Part shown: one piece after another, positions 42,460-53,810 of the stretch
Layout of the letters: every line of letters begins with the position of its first letter
How positions within the stretch are numbered: the first letter of the stretch is position 1
DNA from: Callorhinus ursinus
Taxonomy: Eukaryota > Chordata > Mammalia > Carnivora > Otariidae
DNA length: 64,000 nt
Assembly (NCBI RefSeq): GCF_003265705.1
Contig: NW_020313288.1
Span: 2,733,723 to 2,797,722 of the forward strand
Direction of reading: 5' to 3'
Notes under the pieces: model-generated
The model's input: only the letters and a program-made list of their open reading frames with translations
What the model was told of the DNA's origin: nothing
Database searches by the model: none
Translations under genes and position numbers: made by a program

Positions 42460-42610
42460 GGACTGAGAATGAGGCCAACTGGAGTTGGAACCTCACCTCT
42501 GTCAATTCCTAGCTGTGTGACCTTACGGAGGTGTCTTACCCTCTCTGAGCCTCTGGGTCTCCTAAACTGTAACCATGCCTTCCTGGGGCTATTCCGGGGA
42601 TTAAACTAGA
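42460..42610 (+). repeat. MIR
   Basis: TAGCTGTGTGACCTTACGGA followed by CCCTCTCTGAGCCTCTGGGT and GGGGATTAAACTAGAT follow MIR order. Confidence 0.75.
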
Positions 42611-42960
42611 TAACTTGTCCTAGTTTGCTGGGTGGTGTAACCCAGGCTGAGTGGCTTAAACAAGGGACATTTGTCTCCTCTTGGTTCCAGAGATCAAGGT
42701 GTCCGGAGGGCCGTGTCTGGTGAGGGCTCTCTCTTTGGGGGACAGCGGTCACCTTCTTGCTGTGTGCTCACATGGAGGGGGGGGTCCCTCATCCCCTTCC
42801 CAGGGCGCTAATCCCACCGGGGGGCCCCAGCTTCATGCCCTCACCTGACCCTCAGCACCTCTCAAAGGCCTGACCTCCAAATACCGTCCCACTAGGGGGG
42901 CAGAGTTTCCACACGAACCTATGGTGGGGGACCCAGTTCATGACACAGTGCATGTGCAAA
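42611..42960 (-). repeat. old interspersed repeat, LTR-like, unassigned
   Basis: CTGAGTGGCTTAAACAAGGG, AGAGATCAAGGTGTCCGGAG and CTGACCTCCAAATACCGTCC are in the reverse order of the element at 12,630. Family not certain. Confidence 0.5.
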
Positions 42961-42979
42961 CCATGGAGGACTCTGACCA

Positions 42980-43190
42980 CGTTCTGTAGGGATCACTGGC
43001 TGGTGGGACCAGCAGGGCGGCTGAGGTTCAAATCCTGGCTCTTCAATTCACCAGCCGTGTGCTCTGGGGCCCGTGGCTCAATTTCTCTGGGCCTCTGGGT
43101 CTTGGTTTCCTCAGCTGTAACGTGGGAGAGAAAACCGTGCCCACCTCGAGCGCTTGGAACAACACTGGGGATGTGAGTGAGCTTGGTGGG
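42980..43190 (+). repeat. MIR
   Basis: GAGGTTCAAATCCTGGCTCT and CCTCTGGGTCTTGGTTTCCT, then CTCAGCTGTAACGTGGGAGA, are MIR phrases in sense. Confidence 0.75.
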
Positions 43191-44090
43191 CCACGGCCAC
43201 TTACGATGGAGCGGGTGTTTATGGGGTTAGGGGGCAGGCGGGGGGCATCTGGGCACCAGGGAGCCAGGACTGGGGCCCTGGGTCCTGCGGGAGATGCACT
43301 ATCTTCTCATCCACTAGATGGATGAAAAAGACTCCCAGAGAGGGACAGACGCTTATCCAGAGCCACACAGCCCACCAGTCACAAAGCTGCAGCTGACACT
43401 TGGCCCTTGGGTGTCTTCGGGGAGGCAGCGAGGGCCTCTGGAGGGCAGGGTAGGTGGGCGGCCACACCTCCTGTGCTCCACAGTCCCCAAATGTCCCCAT
43501 ATGTCCCCAGAGACCAGCCCCCTGGCAGCAGCCTCCTAATCGCTGTGCCTAATTACCCCACGGCCCCAGGGAAATGCTGGGAATACCTTTTAAAAGCCCT
43601 TAAGCACCCCAACAGCAGCTCCCGGCCCTGCCAACGCCTGGCTCCCAAGGGCGCAGCCAGAAGCTCCAGGGAAAGGGGGAAGCACAAAAACAGAGCCCAG
43701 TCATTGTCAAGTGCAGCCCGGCTGGTGGCAGCCAGCCTAGAGGCTTGGGCCCCCCCCCTCCCTGCCCCCAACCTGGCGGGGTGGCTGCCAGCCAGGCCCG
43801 CACTCTCCCTGAGCCTCTACTGCCCACATATGCAAAATGGGTTACGAGTAAGTGAATTAAGACACAGAGGAGAAGACGAGAGAGGCTCCAGGCCCGTGGG
43901 AGACCCTACCATCACGCCACCCTATTGTCATGAATGCCGTCTGTCTGTCCCTCCTGGTCCTCACAGTGGCAGGCAGAGCACACAAGAGCCGGGAGCACTG
44001 CTTGGGGCTAGCGCTGCCTAGTGAGGATGGGGGACCTCGGAGCCTCCCCGGGGGGGGGGGGGGGAGCACAAGGGGGCGGCCGCTCTGGAA
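43191..44090. other. intergenic, mostly unassigned
   Basis: A MIR-like scrap is at 43,340-43,400 (ACAGACGCTTATCCAGAGCC). The rest has no recognised gene or repeat. A G15 run is at 44,050. Confidence 0.4.
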
Positions 44091-44894
44091 GGCGGTCGGG
44101 CGGTTCCTCAAAAGACTTAAAACGTGGGGTGTCCGTCTGGCCCAGAGATTCCACTCCTCGGTGTCCACCCAAGAGAAACAAGAACCCGTGTCCACACAAA
44201 AACCTGCCCACCATGTTCGCAGCAGCAGGATTCACAACAGCCTCCAACTGGAAAAAAACCCGGATAAAGGGATACGCACGGCGTGTCCACCGCCACGGGA
44301 GCGTCCCTCGGCCGCGAGCAGGAGCGAGGCGCCCACACGCGTGGCCCCGGGGACGGACCCCGAGCCCACGACGCTCAGGGAGGGAGCCAGACACAGAAGG
44401 CCACCCGGGGTGTGAGTCCACGTGGGTGACACGTCCGGAGCAGGCTCATCCGCGGACGGGAAGGGGGCTCGTGGGGGCCGGGGGCTGGGGGGGTATGGCG
44501 AGGGACTACTCTGGGGAAAGGGGAAAGGGATTCCTTGCAGGTGATGGAATGTTCTGGAATTAGACAGTAGTGATGGTTGCACAACTCAGTGAATGTACTA
44601 ACAACCAGAGTGGACAGATCCCGAGGACACCGGGCTCAGTGAGAGGAGCCAGACCCAGAAGGACACATCCCGCAGGAGGACCCCACTCCCAGGAGGTCCC
44701 CAGAGGAGTCCCGTCCACACAGACAGAGAGGAGAGGGTGGGAGCGGGGGCTGGGGCAGGGGGTGGGGAGTCCTTGCTTCGTGGGGACAGAGTCTCCGTGT
44801 GGGGAGATGGAACGTCTGGAGACGGAGGGTGGGGGTGGCTGCAGGGCCGTGTGAGTGGGCTTCACGCCGCTGAGCTGTGCGCTTAGAGACGGTT
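44091..44894 (+). repeat. two GC-shifted L1 3' ends in tandem
   Basis: First part: GAGATTCCACTCCTCGGTGT, GTTCGCAGCAGCAGGATTCA and the shared GC-rich block at 44,290-44,560. Second part (44,620-44,890): CACCGGGCTCAGTGAGAGGA through CGCCGCTGAGCTGTGCGCTT, closely similar to 5,480-5,740. In the second part all but the last few hundred bases of the element are missing. Confidence 0.85.
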
Positions 44895-44995
44895 GAGGGG
44901 TACCCGGCTGGCTCAGTGAATAGAACATGGGACTCTTGATCTCCGGGTTGTGAGTTTCAGCCCCACCTTGAGTGTAGAGATTACTTTAAAAAGAT
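44895..44995 (+). mobile_element. short tRNA-Lys SINE variant
   Basis: GGGTACCCGGCTGGCTCAGT, GGGACTCTTGATCTCCGGGT, GAGTGTAGAGATTACTTTAA. It lies at the end of the L1 fragment. Confidence 0.75.
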
Positions 44996-45656
44996 GGTTG
45001 AAATGGTACATTTTTGTTTATCCAGTCATCTATTTGTGGATATTTGTTTCTACTTCAAGCTATTGTAAATAATTCTGCTGCTAACACGGGTATATTGGCA
45101 TCTGCAGAATCCCTACTTTCAGTTCTTTTGGGTCCATATCCAGGGGTGGACTCGCTGGGTCGGAGGGTGACTCCATGCTTAACTCTTTAAGGAACCATGG
45201 GACTGTCCTCCCCAGTAGCCGCCCCCCTCCCCCAGGCCACGCACCAAGGCTCCAACTTCTCCGGGCATCCTCAGCAGCACTGGGTGTTTTCAGGTTTCTT
45301 CTATTAACCAACCTGGGGGCGGGGAGTGGTGTCTCACTAAGGTTTCAGTGCGTTCCTGGATGGCCAGTGATGTGGAGCGTCTTTTCAGGGACATCTGGCC
45401 ATCCGTATGCCATCTTTGCAGAAATGGCTGTTCAGGTCCTCTGCCCAATCTCGCAACGGCAATGGTGTTCCACGGTGGCACTGGTGGTTTATTTTGTGGT
45501 GGTGTTTATATATTTCGGACAATGGACTCATATCAGGATTTGCAACAATGTTCTCCCATTCTGTGAGTTGTCTTTTCATTCCCTTGATGGCGTCCTCTGA
45601 TGCACAGTTTTTAATTTCTGTGAAGTCTTGTGTGTCTAATTTTCCCTTCCTTGACT
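44996..45656 (-). repeat. L1 3' half, reverse
   Basis: GCTATTGTAAATAATTCTGC, CTTTCAGTTCTTTTGGGTCC and GTTCTCCCATTCTGTGAGTT are L1 phrases in reverse order. Confidence 0.8.
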
Positions 45657-45657
45657 T

Positions 45658-45786
45658 TTTTTTTTTTTAAGTCGGCTCCACACCCAGCGTGGAGCCCAAC
45701 GCGGGGCTCGAACTCACGACCCTGAGACCAAGACCAGAGCTGAGATTCACAGTGGGATGACTGACCGATGGAGCCACCCAGGCCGG
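45658..45786 (-). mobile_element. short tRNA-Lys SINE variant
   Basis: Poly-T start, CGGGGCTCGAACTCACGACC, ending GGAGCCACCCAGGCCGG. Confidence 0.75.
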
Positions 45787-46564
45787 CTCGCTTCGGCGCT
45801 GGCTCTGCCATTTGTCCCTGCCACCCTGCCTCTTGGCAGCTCCATCCGTGCCCCCCAGCACTGCCCATCCTGAATCTCCATCAACGCCCCCTCCCGACCC
45901 CCGGCCGGAACTAGCTCCCCTCTGCTCTCCGGGGGCTACTGCTGCCGGCCTAGCATGTCCATTAGGCAGTGTCTGGGCTCATGATAGTTTAGGGGCCCAT
46001 GAAAATGTTTTCGTTTCCTCCAGAATCAGAGGCAAATGATGAATACAATAATCATGACTATATCATCACACATCTGCCCTGGATTATATGTCAGTATACC
46101 AATGCCACCGTGAAACACCATCTTTAATATTTTCCATGGAGGAAGGGGACCCGCAGAGGTCCTGGTGCCACCCCGCATCCTGCTCTCCTGGAAGCAGCCA
46201 CAGGGAGGTTTCGAAAGCCAAAGGGGACCGTGTTGCCCTCTCGCGACACCTGAAAACCTTCGGTGGCCCCCCAGCAGCCTCCAAGTGAACACAGCGTCCA
46301 TGCACCTGGGTGGCCTGTCCCCTCCTCTCCCCATCGCCTCCCTTCCAGCCCCTCCCGCTGCCCCTGGGCCTTGGCACGAGCTGCCTCCTCCAACTCATCA
46401 CTTGTCGCCTAGGTAACCCCCACATCATTCACTTTGTGGGGAAGCCCTCCCCACCAACCTCCCGGCCTCCAGCCAAGGTCAGTGCCATTGTTATAAACCC
46501 TCCTGGAAAGAAACTCCCCGCCGCCGCCTCCTTCTCTAAAGTTGCCATTTGTCTCTCATTAGAG
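45787..46564. other. intergenic, L2-like scraps
   Basis: No gene seen. At 46,300-46,500 the sequence has loose L2 flavour, but I could not place limits. Confidence 0.35.
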
Positions 46565-46775
46565 CAGCAAGAACCCGCACCCCAGCGCCGCTGACACTGA
46601 CACTGGGCAGGGTCACTCTCTGGGGGCGTCCCGGGCACGGTGGGGGGCTGAGCGGCGTCTCTGGCCCCACCCCCTCCATACCAGGAGCCCCTGTCCCAGT
46701 GTGACAACCACAGAGGTCCCCAGATGTTGCCAAACGTCCCCTGCAGGCAGAATCTCCCCGGTTGGGAGCTACCCC
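46565..46775 (-). mobile_element. MER20-like hAT element
   Basis: CATACCAGGAGCCCCTGTCC, CAGTGTGACAACCACAGAGG and CCAGATGTTGCCAAACGTCC are MER20 phrases in reverse. Confidence 0.7.
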
Positions 46776-46984
46776 GCTGGAGCCTAAGGCCGCCATCCGA
46801 TTCACGTCCGCCTCCTGCGCCTGCGCGCCAGGCCTGCCATCGCCCTCCCTGCGGCCCCAGGGCCCCGCACATGCTCCGAGCACAAGGCGCGCAGCGCTGG
46901 TCAGGCCTTTTCCAGCTGACCCGGGGCTGAAAGAGCGGGACTCAGGAGGACGATGCTACCGGGGGCGATTGTGCCCTCCCAAAC

Positions 46985-47290
46985 CCCCCAGGTGGTTGCA
47001 TTTGGAGGTGGGGCTTGTCGGAGGTGATCAAGGAAAGCGAGGTCACAGGGTGAGGCCCTGATCTGATAGCACTGGTGGCCTTGCGAGGGACGCCACCCCT
47101 GCCCACGTGCACACGCCGAGGAGGAGAGGCCCTTGAGCACACAGCCGGAGGCCGCTGCCTGCAGCGAGCCGGGGACAGAGTTCTCGGCGACCTCATCTGC
47201 CCCCCGGCACCTGGGTTGTGGACTTCCCAGGCTCAGAACCGTGAGAAATCAGGGTTTATGGTTTATAAGCGGCCCGGCCGCAGCGCTTTG
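46985..47290 (+). repeat. old interspersed repeat, LTR-like, unassigned
   Basis: GCATTTGGAGGTGGGGCTTG, GTGAGGCCCTGATCTGATAG, GGACTTCCCAGGCTCAGAAC then CGTGAGAAATC. Same family flavour as 12,630 and 42,611. Confidence 0.5.
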
Positions 47291-47369
47291 TTACGGCAGA
47301 AGGCCCGGGCTGACCAAGACTCAGCCTGCCTTGCTGCGCGAGGCCTCATCCTAAGAAAGACGATCTTCA

Positions 47370-47800
47370 CATCAAGCAAGATTTACTGAGCACCTACTGT
47401 GTGACAAGCTCTGTGCAGGGAATGAAAACGCCTCAATCCCTGCCTTGTGGAGCTGACCTTCTGGTGGAGACAATAAACACATACAGGAAAATGTAAAGAC
47501 AGAGATGTTCTTATAAAGAAAAACTGAGAAGGGGAGTGAATGGATGTCGGGCTATACTAGGGAGGCCCAAGATGGCCCGTGTGAGAAAGTGAGGGATGGG
47601 CCAGGTGATTTCGAGAGGAAGAGCCTCCCAGGCAGCAGGCATAGCCCATGCAAAGGCCCTGGGGCAGCAATGGGCCTGGTGTGTTGAAGTAAGGGGTCCT
47701 TGTGGCTGGGGCAGAGTGAGCGAGGTGGGGGGGGAGGACAGGGCAGGTGATGAGGGGCCTTGGGGACCGCAGGGAGAACTTTGGGTCTCATTGTAAGTAT
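47370..47800 (-). repeat. L2, reverse
   Basis: GATTTACTGAGCACCTACTG, CCCTGCCTTGTGGAGCTGAC and CCATGCAAAGGCCCTGGGGC are L2 3' phrases in reverse. The U6 pseudogene follows immediately. Confidence 0.75.
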
Positions 47801-47806
47801 ATTAGG

Positions 47807-47912
47807 GTGTTCTCTTCAGCAGCACACACGCTAACATTGGAATGAGACAGAGAAGAATAGCATGGCCCCTGCATAAGAATGTCACACAAATTCATGAAAT
47901 GTTCCACATTTT
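47807..47912 (+). pseudogene. U6 snRNA retropseudogene
   Basis: 106 bases collinear with U6 snRNA: it starts GTGTTCTCTTCAGCAGCACA (normal GTGCTCGCTTCGGCAGCACA), keeps AGCATGGCCCCTGC, and ends GTTCCACATTTT followed by an A-rich stretch. It has roughly 15-17 differences from the canonical RNA, including the normally invariant ACAGAGAAGATTAGC (here ACAGAGAAGAATAGC). No obvious PSE or TATA is seen in the preceding L2-derived sequence. Retroposed copies like this are common in mammals and are not expected to be active. Confidence 0.92.
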
Positions 47913-48749
47913 AAAAAATTTAAGCCCAAAATTATAGGTTTCTTTTTCACTAAATAGGCAATTGCAATACATGGTATAATGAAATGGACGGAATAAATAT
48001 TCAATTTAGTTTTCCATCCATGAGATTCTCACAGCAAAATCATAGTTATTTTGTAAAAAGAAAAGAGAGTAATAAAACGTATGAGGGGATCTAGGGAGGG
48101 ACACCACCTCATCTCTGTGTTCAAAACTCTCCCTCTGAGCCTGGTTCCCCTGCTGGAGAAGGGGTTAAACTATGGAAAGAGGGAAGAAATAATCCTGGGG
48201 CCGTGCAATAGGATTGGAGCAATCAGCAGGAACTCACAGTTCCTAAGACAGACAGCTGAGAGACAGACGGACGACCAGTAGGTAATAGATAACATGGTAA
48301 GTGGATGATGGCGGGAGAGATGATACATAACCACGTGATGGATAACTGATAAGATCAATAGATGATTGATAGATTGATAGGTAGGCTATAGATTTAGGTG
48401 ACAACGCGCGAATAGGAGTGTGTGTGGGTATTGCTCAGCCCTGCTCACTGGAGGGTTCCGGAAACAGCAAATCCCCTCCAGTCTGAGTGCACCCGGCACC
48501 CCGTTCTTGGTTCCCAAATATCATTCTCCACTGAAGGGAAGCAGGCTCGGGGAGAGAGGGCCCAGACCAGAAAGAGGGCGGGGGAACGACAAGCTGAGCT
48601 TGCTCAGAGAGTGGAGCACATATCCAGTGACCCAAGGGGGACAGATCCAGGGACAACTAGATTCTGGGTATATTTGTGAAGCTGGACCCAGTGGGGTCAC
48701 TCAAGGATCTTAACAGTATACCTGCTTTTGTTACTTAATTAACATTAAC
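47913..48749. other. intergenic, with degenerate GATA/GACA tract
   Basis: Between 48,240 and 48,400 are many scattered GATA, GATGG and GACAGAC words (TGATAGATTGATAGG), a decayed tetranucleotide satellite. The rest is unassigned AT-moderate sequence. Confidence 0.5.
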
Positions 48750-48955
48750 GGGGCTCCTGGGTGGCTCAGTCGGTGAAGCGTCTACCTTCCGCTCGGATCA
48801 CCATCTCGGGTCCTGGGATCAAGCCCCGCATCCGGCTCCCTGCTCAGGGGGGAGTCTGCCTCTCCCTCTCCCACTCCCCCTGCTTGTGCTCTCTCTCTCT
48901 CTCTCTCTGTGTAAAATGAATAAATAAAATCTTTTTTAAAATAAAAAAAAAAAAA
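48750..48955 (+). mobile_element. CanSINE
   Basis: GGGGCTCCTGGGTGGCTCAG to (CT)n, AAATGAATAAATAAAATC and A-rich tail. Clear target duplications not identified. Confidence 0.9.
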
Positions 48956-49600
48956 GAGGACAACAGCAAGCATTGGCAAAGACGTGGAGAAATCGAAATC
49001 CGCCTGCCCGGCTGGGGGGTGGGGTGGGACGTGAGACGGGGCCCCGCTGCGGGAAACAGGTTAGCAGTTCCTCACAAATGAAGCAGAATTACCATGGTGA
49101 CCCAGCAATTCCAGTTCTGCGTGTATATCTGAGAGAAATGAAATTATTCATCCACATAAAGACATAGACAAATGTTCGCAGCAGCAGGATTCACAGGGGC
49201 CCCGAAGTGGAAACACCCCAAGTGTCCAACGACAGATGAACAGAGACGCACACGTGGTCCACCACCGACGGGAGTGTCCCTCCGCCAGGAACAGGAAGGA
49301 GCGAGGCGCCCACACACGCCAAGCCCACAACACTCAGGGAGGGAACCAGACACAGAAGGCCACGCGGGGTGTGAGTCCACGTGGGTGACACGTCCAGAAC
49401 AGGCTCATCCACGGACGGGAAGGGGGCTTGTGGGGGCCCAGGGCTGGGGGCGGGGAAGATGGGGAGTGACCCTGACAGGGATGGGGTTTCTTTTTGGGGT
49501 GACAGAATGATCTGGAACTACGCAGAAATGATCATTGCACAACATGGTGAATGGATTAAATGTCTCTAATGGTGAATTTTCATGTATTTTACCACAATTA
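48956..49600 (+). repeat. L1 3' end, GC-shifted
   Basis: CAGCAATTCCAGTTCTGCGT, GTTCGCAGCAGCAGGATTCA and the shared block at 49,260-49,530 (GAGTCCACGTGGGTGACACG). It ends with GGTGAATTTTCATGTATTTT, an L1 terminus. Confidence 0.85.
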
Positions 49601-49744
49601 AGAAAAATAGTTTGCACTACAATAGTGGGTCTCATGTTGTCGGAGATTTTTGGTACCCCCTCAAACTTTATGCCTGAAGAAAATGCCTCACTCAAAACTG
49701 CACTTACCCTAGTCCCAGCCCCGCCAAAATTACGTAAGGAAGTC

Positions 49745-50070
49745 ACAATGAGGTCTCATTGAGAAGGTGACCTTTAAGCCAAGCCTGGAAGGAAAGGAAA
49801 GAATTAGCCAAAATGGCATTTGGGGATGCCTATCAGAGCAGAGGAAGTAGCCTATGCAAAGGCCCTGGGACAGGTCGGGACCTGTGTGTTGGAGGAACAG
49901 CAAAGAGGCCCGATTGGCTGGAGCAGAGTGAACGAGGGAGAGAGACTTCGAAGTTCAAGCAGGGCCTTGGGGGCCTCGGGGGCCTCGGGGAGGATTTGGG
50001 CCCTTACCCCAGGGAGGTGGGAGCCCTGCAGGGCTGTGGGCAGAGGACAGACAGGACTTGAGTCAAGTTT
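49745..50070 (-). repeat. L2, reverse
   Basis: GTGACCTTTAAGCCAAGCCT, CCTATGCAAAGGCCCTGGGA and GGCTGGAGCAGAGTGAACGA are L2 3' half phrases in reverse. Confidence 0.75.
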
Positions 50071-50699
50071 TTAAAGCCTGTTAGCTCTGCAAGGGGAGGG
50101 ATTTTCATCCTCCTTAGTCAGCACCCTAAACCTCCACTTAGAATCCTCCTCGGCACAGAGTAGGTGCAGTAGACACTTACTGCGGGAGGGAAGGAGGAAC
50201 AGCTCCAGCTGGGGGTGGGCAGGGGAGACGAGGTGCAGGGTGGGAAACTCACACTGCCCCCAAGTCACCCAGCTGGGCTATGGCAGGCCAGAGGCTCAAA
50301 CCCAGAGCTGGACAGCTGAGGCCCCAGCTCCACCGGGCCTACCAGAGGGAGGTCCCCAGCCAAGCCGCCGGTGGCCACCTGTTTCCTCCCCCGCCTGTGA
50401 TTAATGGCCCTGCAGCCCATCCATCATGCACCAGCCAGTGCCTGGCTCTGCCCCGGAGGCCGTGGGGCCCAGTGCTCATTTGTAAGCAGGCTGCGAGGCT
50501 GGTCTCAGACGGTTGGATCCATGAGACAGATCCCTGCCCCGCCTTGCTCCCAGATATGGCCCTGAGAACCCCGGGAAGGGGAAACACCAGGACGCAGGCC
50601 CAGAGTCGGGGATGGGTGGGAGCTGAGGGGTGTGCAGGGCTGCTGCCCGACAGTAAGATCCTCGAAAGCCCCAATCCCCCCATATTAATTATCTAGTCA
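50071..50699. other. intergenic, MIR-like scraps
   Basis: No gene seen. CACTGCCCCCAAGTCACCCA (50,251) could be a decayed MIR in reverse. Confidence 0.35.
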
Positions 50700-50896
50700 A
50701 GACCATTCCGTCCCGGGCTGTGGTATCTTCCCTGCCTTTCCCTCACCCACCGCTCCTCCATGCAGTGGCCCCAGACCCTCTCCTGGACTGTAGTGTGGGC
50801 ACCCCACCCCGTCTCCCGGCCTCCCACCTTGCCTTCCTCCGTTCCGGCAACCAGCAGAGCCTTCTACCTGGCAGACCCTGTATGCTGCTCTAAGCC
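50700..50896 (+). repeat. L2-like fragment interrupted by MER20-like element
   Basis: CAGCAGAGCCTTCTACCTGG resembles L2; a comparable L2 phrase resumes after the element (CATGGCTCCCTAGTGCCC at 51,119). Confidence 0.45.
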
Positions 50897-51112
50897 AGGG
50901 CTTCTCAGCTGGGGACCATCTGGCCCCCAGGGACACTCAGCAACGTCTGCACACGCTTCTGCTTATCAAGACTGGGCAGGGAGGTGCTCCTGGCATGGAG
51001 CGAGTGGGGGCCCGAGATGCGGCTCAACACCCCACAGTGCCCAGGATGGGCCCTCACAGAGAATGATCCAGGCCAGAATGTCAGGAGTACAGAGGCTGAG
51101 AAACTGCTCTAA
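50897..51112 (+). mobile_element. MER20-like hAT element, nearly full length
   Basis: From CAGGGCTTCTCAGCTGGGGA to AGAGGCTGAGAAACTGCTCT, about 216 bases, close to the 219-base MER20 length I recall. Contains GGTGCTCCTGGCATGGAGCG. Confidence 0.78.
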
Positions 51113-51253
51113 AACCTCCCATGGCTCCCTAGTGCCCTCCATGTAAAATGCCAATGTCGCAGTCCAGAAGGCAGGGTCCTGCTTCCTCAAGCCTCCTGGC
51201 CCTCTCCGACCTCCCCTACCCCCCCCATGCTGCCTTCATGCCCTACCTGGAGG
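51113..51253 (+). repeat. L2-like fragment
   Basis: CCTCCCATGGCTCCCTAGTG and CCTCCCCTACCCCCC resemble an L2-type segment on the far side of the MER20-like insert. Confidence 0.4.
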
Positions 51254-51254
51254 G

Positions 51255-51420
51255 GCTGTGTGCCATAGTGGTTAAAGGCCCAAGGACCTGACTTTACATC
51301 CTGGCCCTGCCACCTTCCAGCTGTGTAACTTTGGCCAGGTCACTTCACCTCATGGTGCCTTAATTTCCCCCATCTTTCAAATGGTCATAATACCTAAGGC
51401 TAAAATCCTTAAAGCCCAGC
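51255..51420 (+). repeat. MIR
   Basis: TGCCATAGTGGTTAAAGGCC, CATCCTGGCCCTGCCACCTT and CAGCTGTGTAACTTTGGCCA are near-consensus MIR phrases. Confidence 0.85.
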
Positions 51421-52370
51421 ATGGCACATATTAAAAACATATACAGCTTGGTTGGTTTATTTTTATTCATGGTCTGGGACACAATTCTGGGCTTCTCTGC
51501 CTGCTGAAAGGCCCAGCCCTGACCCCACTGGGCTGGGGGTGGGGGGGGTCTCTCATGTCCAGCTCTGCCCTGCCAGCCAAGCCTGGGGTCTGCTAAAATG
51601 GGAGTGTTTGATCCCCAAATACCTGAATACTAGATCAGGCTCAGACACAGGCGGCTTCCCAGGAGAAAGGGTGTCTGGCGTGTGGCTCATGCTGTCCCAC
51701 AGGACCTGAACTCAGTTTAATGCTGTGTTGTCAACATCTTGAAATTCCTAAATTCCTAAAATTTTTCAGTAAGAGACACTGCATTTTCATTTTGCCTTGC
51801 CCAAAAATCCTATAGCCCATCTGCATCGGGGACTCTGATATGATGTGTGGGGTCTGCATGTTCCAGAACCCGATAGGAATACTGAAGAACTTTCCAAAAA
51901 GGTCTTCCTTTTTTTCTTATAGCATCAGGACGAGGGGGACCCACATCTTCCTTACTCATCTCTGGCCCCATCAGATACCATTTTTATTTAACACCCAGAT
52001 ATTTTGCTCAGCATGAATTTTTTTGGGGTATGACTTTTTATTTTAAAAAACAATTAAAGTAGCATTTATCTTGAAGGGTTTTGTGTTTTTTTGGTGGGGG
52101 GGAGGGGGCAGGGATAGGAGGAACCTTACACTTTGCTTATTCATCTTATACTTCTCTGGGCTTTCATCTGCCCAGGAAAGGTGTCTGGGGTCCGAACTCT
52201 CCGTTTTACAGATTGGGAAAACCCAAGGCCCCAAGAAATCATACACATCCAGAGAGGCAAGCCGCATAGTTGATAATGATGGTGATGGTCGTGGTAATTA
52301 AGAGACTGCATTTAGCACTTGCCAGGTTAACTGTGCATTACTTCACCAGCTTCTTTGGGGCCTGTTCTCC
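51421..52370. other. intergenic, no recognised feature
   Basis: No gene or clear repeat seen. Confidence 0.35.
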
Positions 52371-53040
52371 ACATGGCAGCAAGAGAGATCCTATCAAAAT
52401 CCCAGTTAGGCCGGCCCTCCCCCGTCCAGGGCTCCCATCTCTCAGCCTCCCTTGCAGTAAAAGCCCAAGTCTCCCCCCCAGCCCCCAAGGCCCTGCATCA
52501 TCCGTCATGCGCCTGGCACCAGCTACAGAATTTGCTCGGCCCAATGTAGAACAAAACTGTGAGACCTCTTGTTCAAAAACTATTTCCAGACCACAACAGC
52601 AGGTCATGAACCCAAGCACAGGCCCTTCGGAGTGCAGGGCCCCTGGGTGAACGCGTTAAGCTGCTGGCCCTGCCTCCGAAGTGCCAGGCTCGGTACTGCC
52701 TCAGGGCCCTTGCACTTGCTATTCCAGCCTCCTTGACTAAGCCACCCGCGCCCCCACCCCTAGCAGGGCTCTCTCTCACCTTCAGGTCCAGCAGGCCTCT
52801 CTGACCGTCCCCTGTTTAAAACCTTCCCCCGGCGCTTCCCCCGGCTCTCCCTGCTGCTTCATTTGCCCCATAGCGGTTACCACCGGTTGACCTGCCCGGG
52901 GTTTGGGCTCGTGCATTTGTCCGTCTGTCTCATGTCATCTCCACCAGGGCTGGGGCTTTGTACCCCCCACCCCCAACCCACCCCCAGGTCCTGGAGCAGG
53001 GCCTGGCACACAGTAGGCGCTCAATCAGTGTGCGTTGAAG
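52371..53040 (+). repeat. L2, long 3' end
   Basis: AAGGCCCTGCATCATCCGTC, CAGGGCCCTTGCACTTGCTA, then GCAGGGCCTGGCACACAGTA and GGCGCTCAATCAGTG are L2 3' phrases in order over about 650 bases. Confidence 0.8.
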
Positions 53041-53049
53041 GGATGGCTC

Positions 53050-53160
53050 CCATGAGGTCGGCGCGATGACCTCGGCCTTTCTACAGAAGAGGAAACCGAG
53101 GCTCCGAGAGAAAACAGCCAGTGAGCCAAGGTTACAGAGCATGTCCCTGGCACGCGTCCA
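53050..53160 (-). repeat. MIR fragment
   Basis: CTACAGAAGAGGAAACCGAG followed by GCTCCGAGAGAAAACAGCC is MIR in reverse; it abuts the TLE5 CpG island. Confidence 0.6.
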
Positions 53161-53783
53161 GGTCGCGCCATGACAGAGCCGGCGGTTTAGATGGGGGCGG
53201 CCGGGCCCTTTCTCTGCCAGATGGGGAAACCGAGGCCCGGCGGCGGCCCGGGCCACCCCGCCACCCCGCCGGGAGGGGCCGTGGCCCCGGGGCGGGGCGC
53301 GCCGTGCCCAAGGTCACTGCGCCGGCCGGCTGGGGAGGCGGGCTGGGTGGGGATCCGCAGGCCTCCCCGGGCGCGCGCCCCCCTCGGCGGCGCGCACGGG
53401 GCCCGGGAAGCAGCAGCGGCGGCGGCGGCGACGGCGGCAGCAGGTGGAGCCGGAGCCTCCGCGCAGCCGAGGCCGCGGCCACTGCCGGCGTTGCCGCCAT
53501 TAGACAATAGGAGCGGCGGCCGGGCGTGCGGGGAGGCGGGCGGCGGGGAGGGGCGGGGAGGGGCGCCGGGCGCGCAGGAAGCGGGGCCCGGGGCGCGCCG
53601 GGGCCGGGCGCGCGGGGAGGGGGCGCAGGAAGCGGGCGAGGCCGGGCGCGGGAGGCGGCGGCGGCGGCGGCCCCGGGAGCTGCCGATCGGCGCCGGGACA
53701 AAGGCGCGGCCGCCCGGCGCCCCGAGCCTCCCGAGCCGGGGCGCACAGCCGGGGCGCAGCCCGCGCCCCCCGCCGCGACTGAC

Positions 53784-53810
53784 ATGATGTTTCCACAAAG
53801 CAGGCATTCG
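53784..53810 (+). CDS. TLE5: TLE5 coding exon 1
   Basis: 27 coding bases encode MMFPQSRHS, followed by donor GTAAGC at 53811. The sequence has two adjacent ATG codons; the first is taken as start. The upstream GC-rich leader is stop-free in this frame back to about 53,526 but contains no ATG there. Confidence 0.95.

Noticed and set aside
47807..47912. Functional U6 snRNA gene
   Set aside because: Too many differences from U6, including changes in the ACAGAGA-adjacent region, and no PSE or TATA upstream.
29993..53150. An additional protein-coding gene between GNA11 and TLE5
   Set aside because: All longer reading frames here fall in repeats or are short low-complexity frames; no conserved domain or exon chain with splice sites was found. 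A non-coding transcript cannot be excluded.
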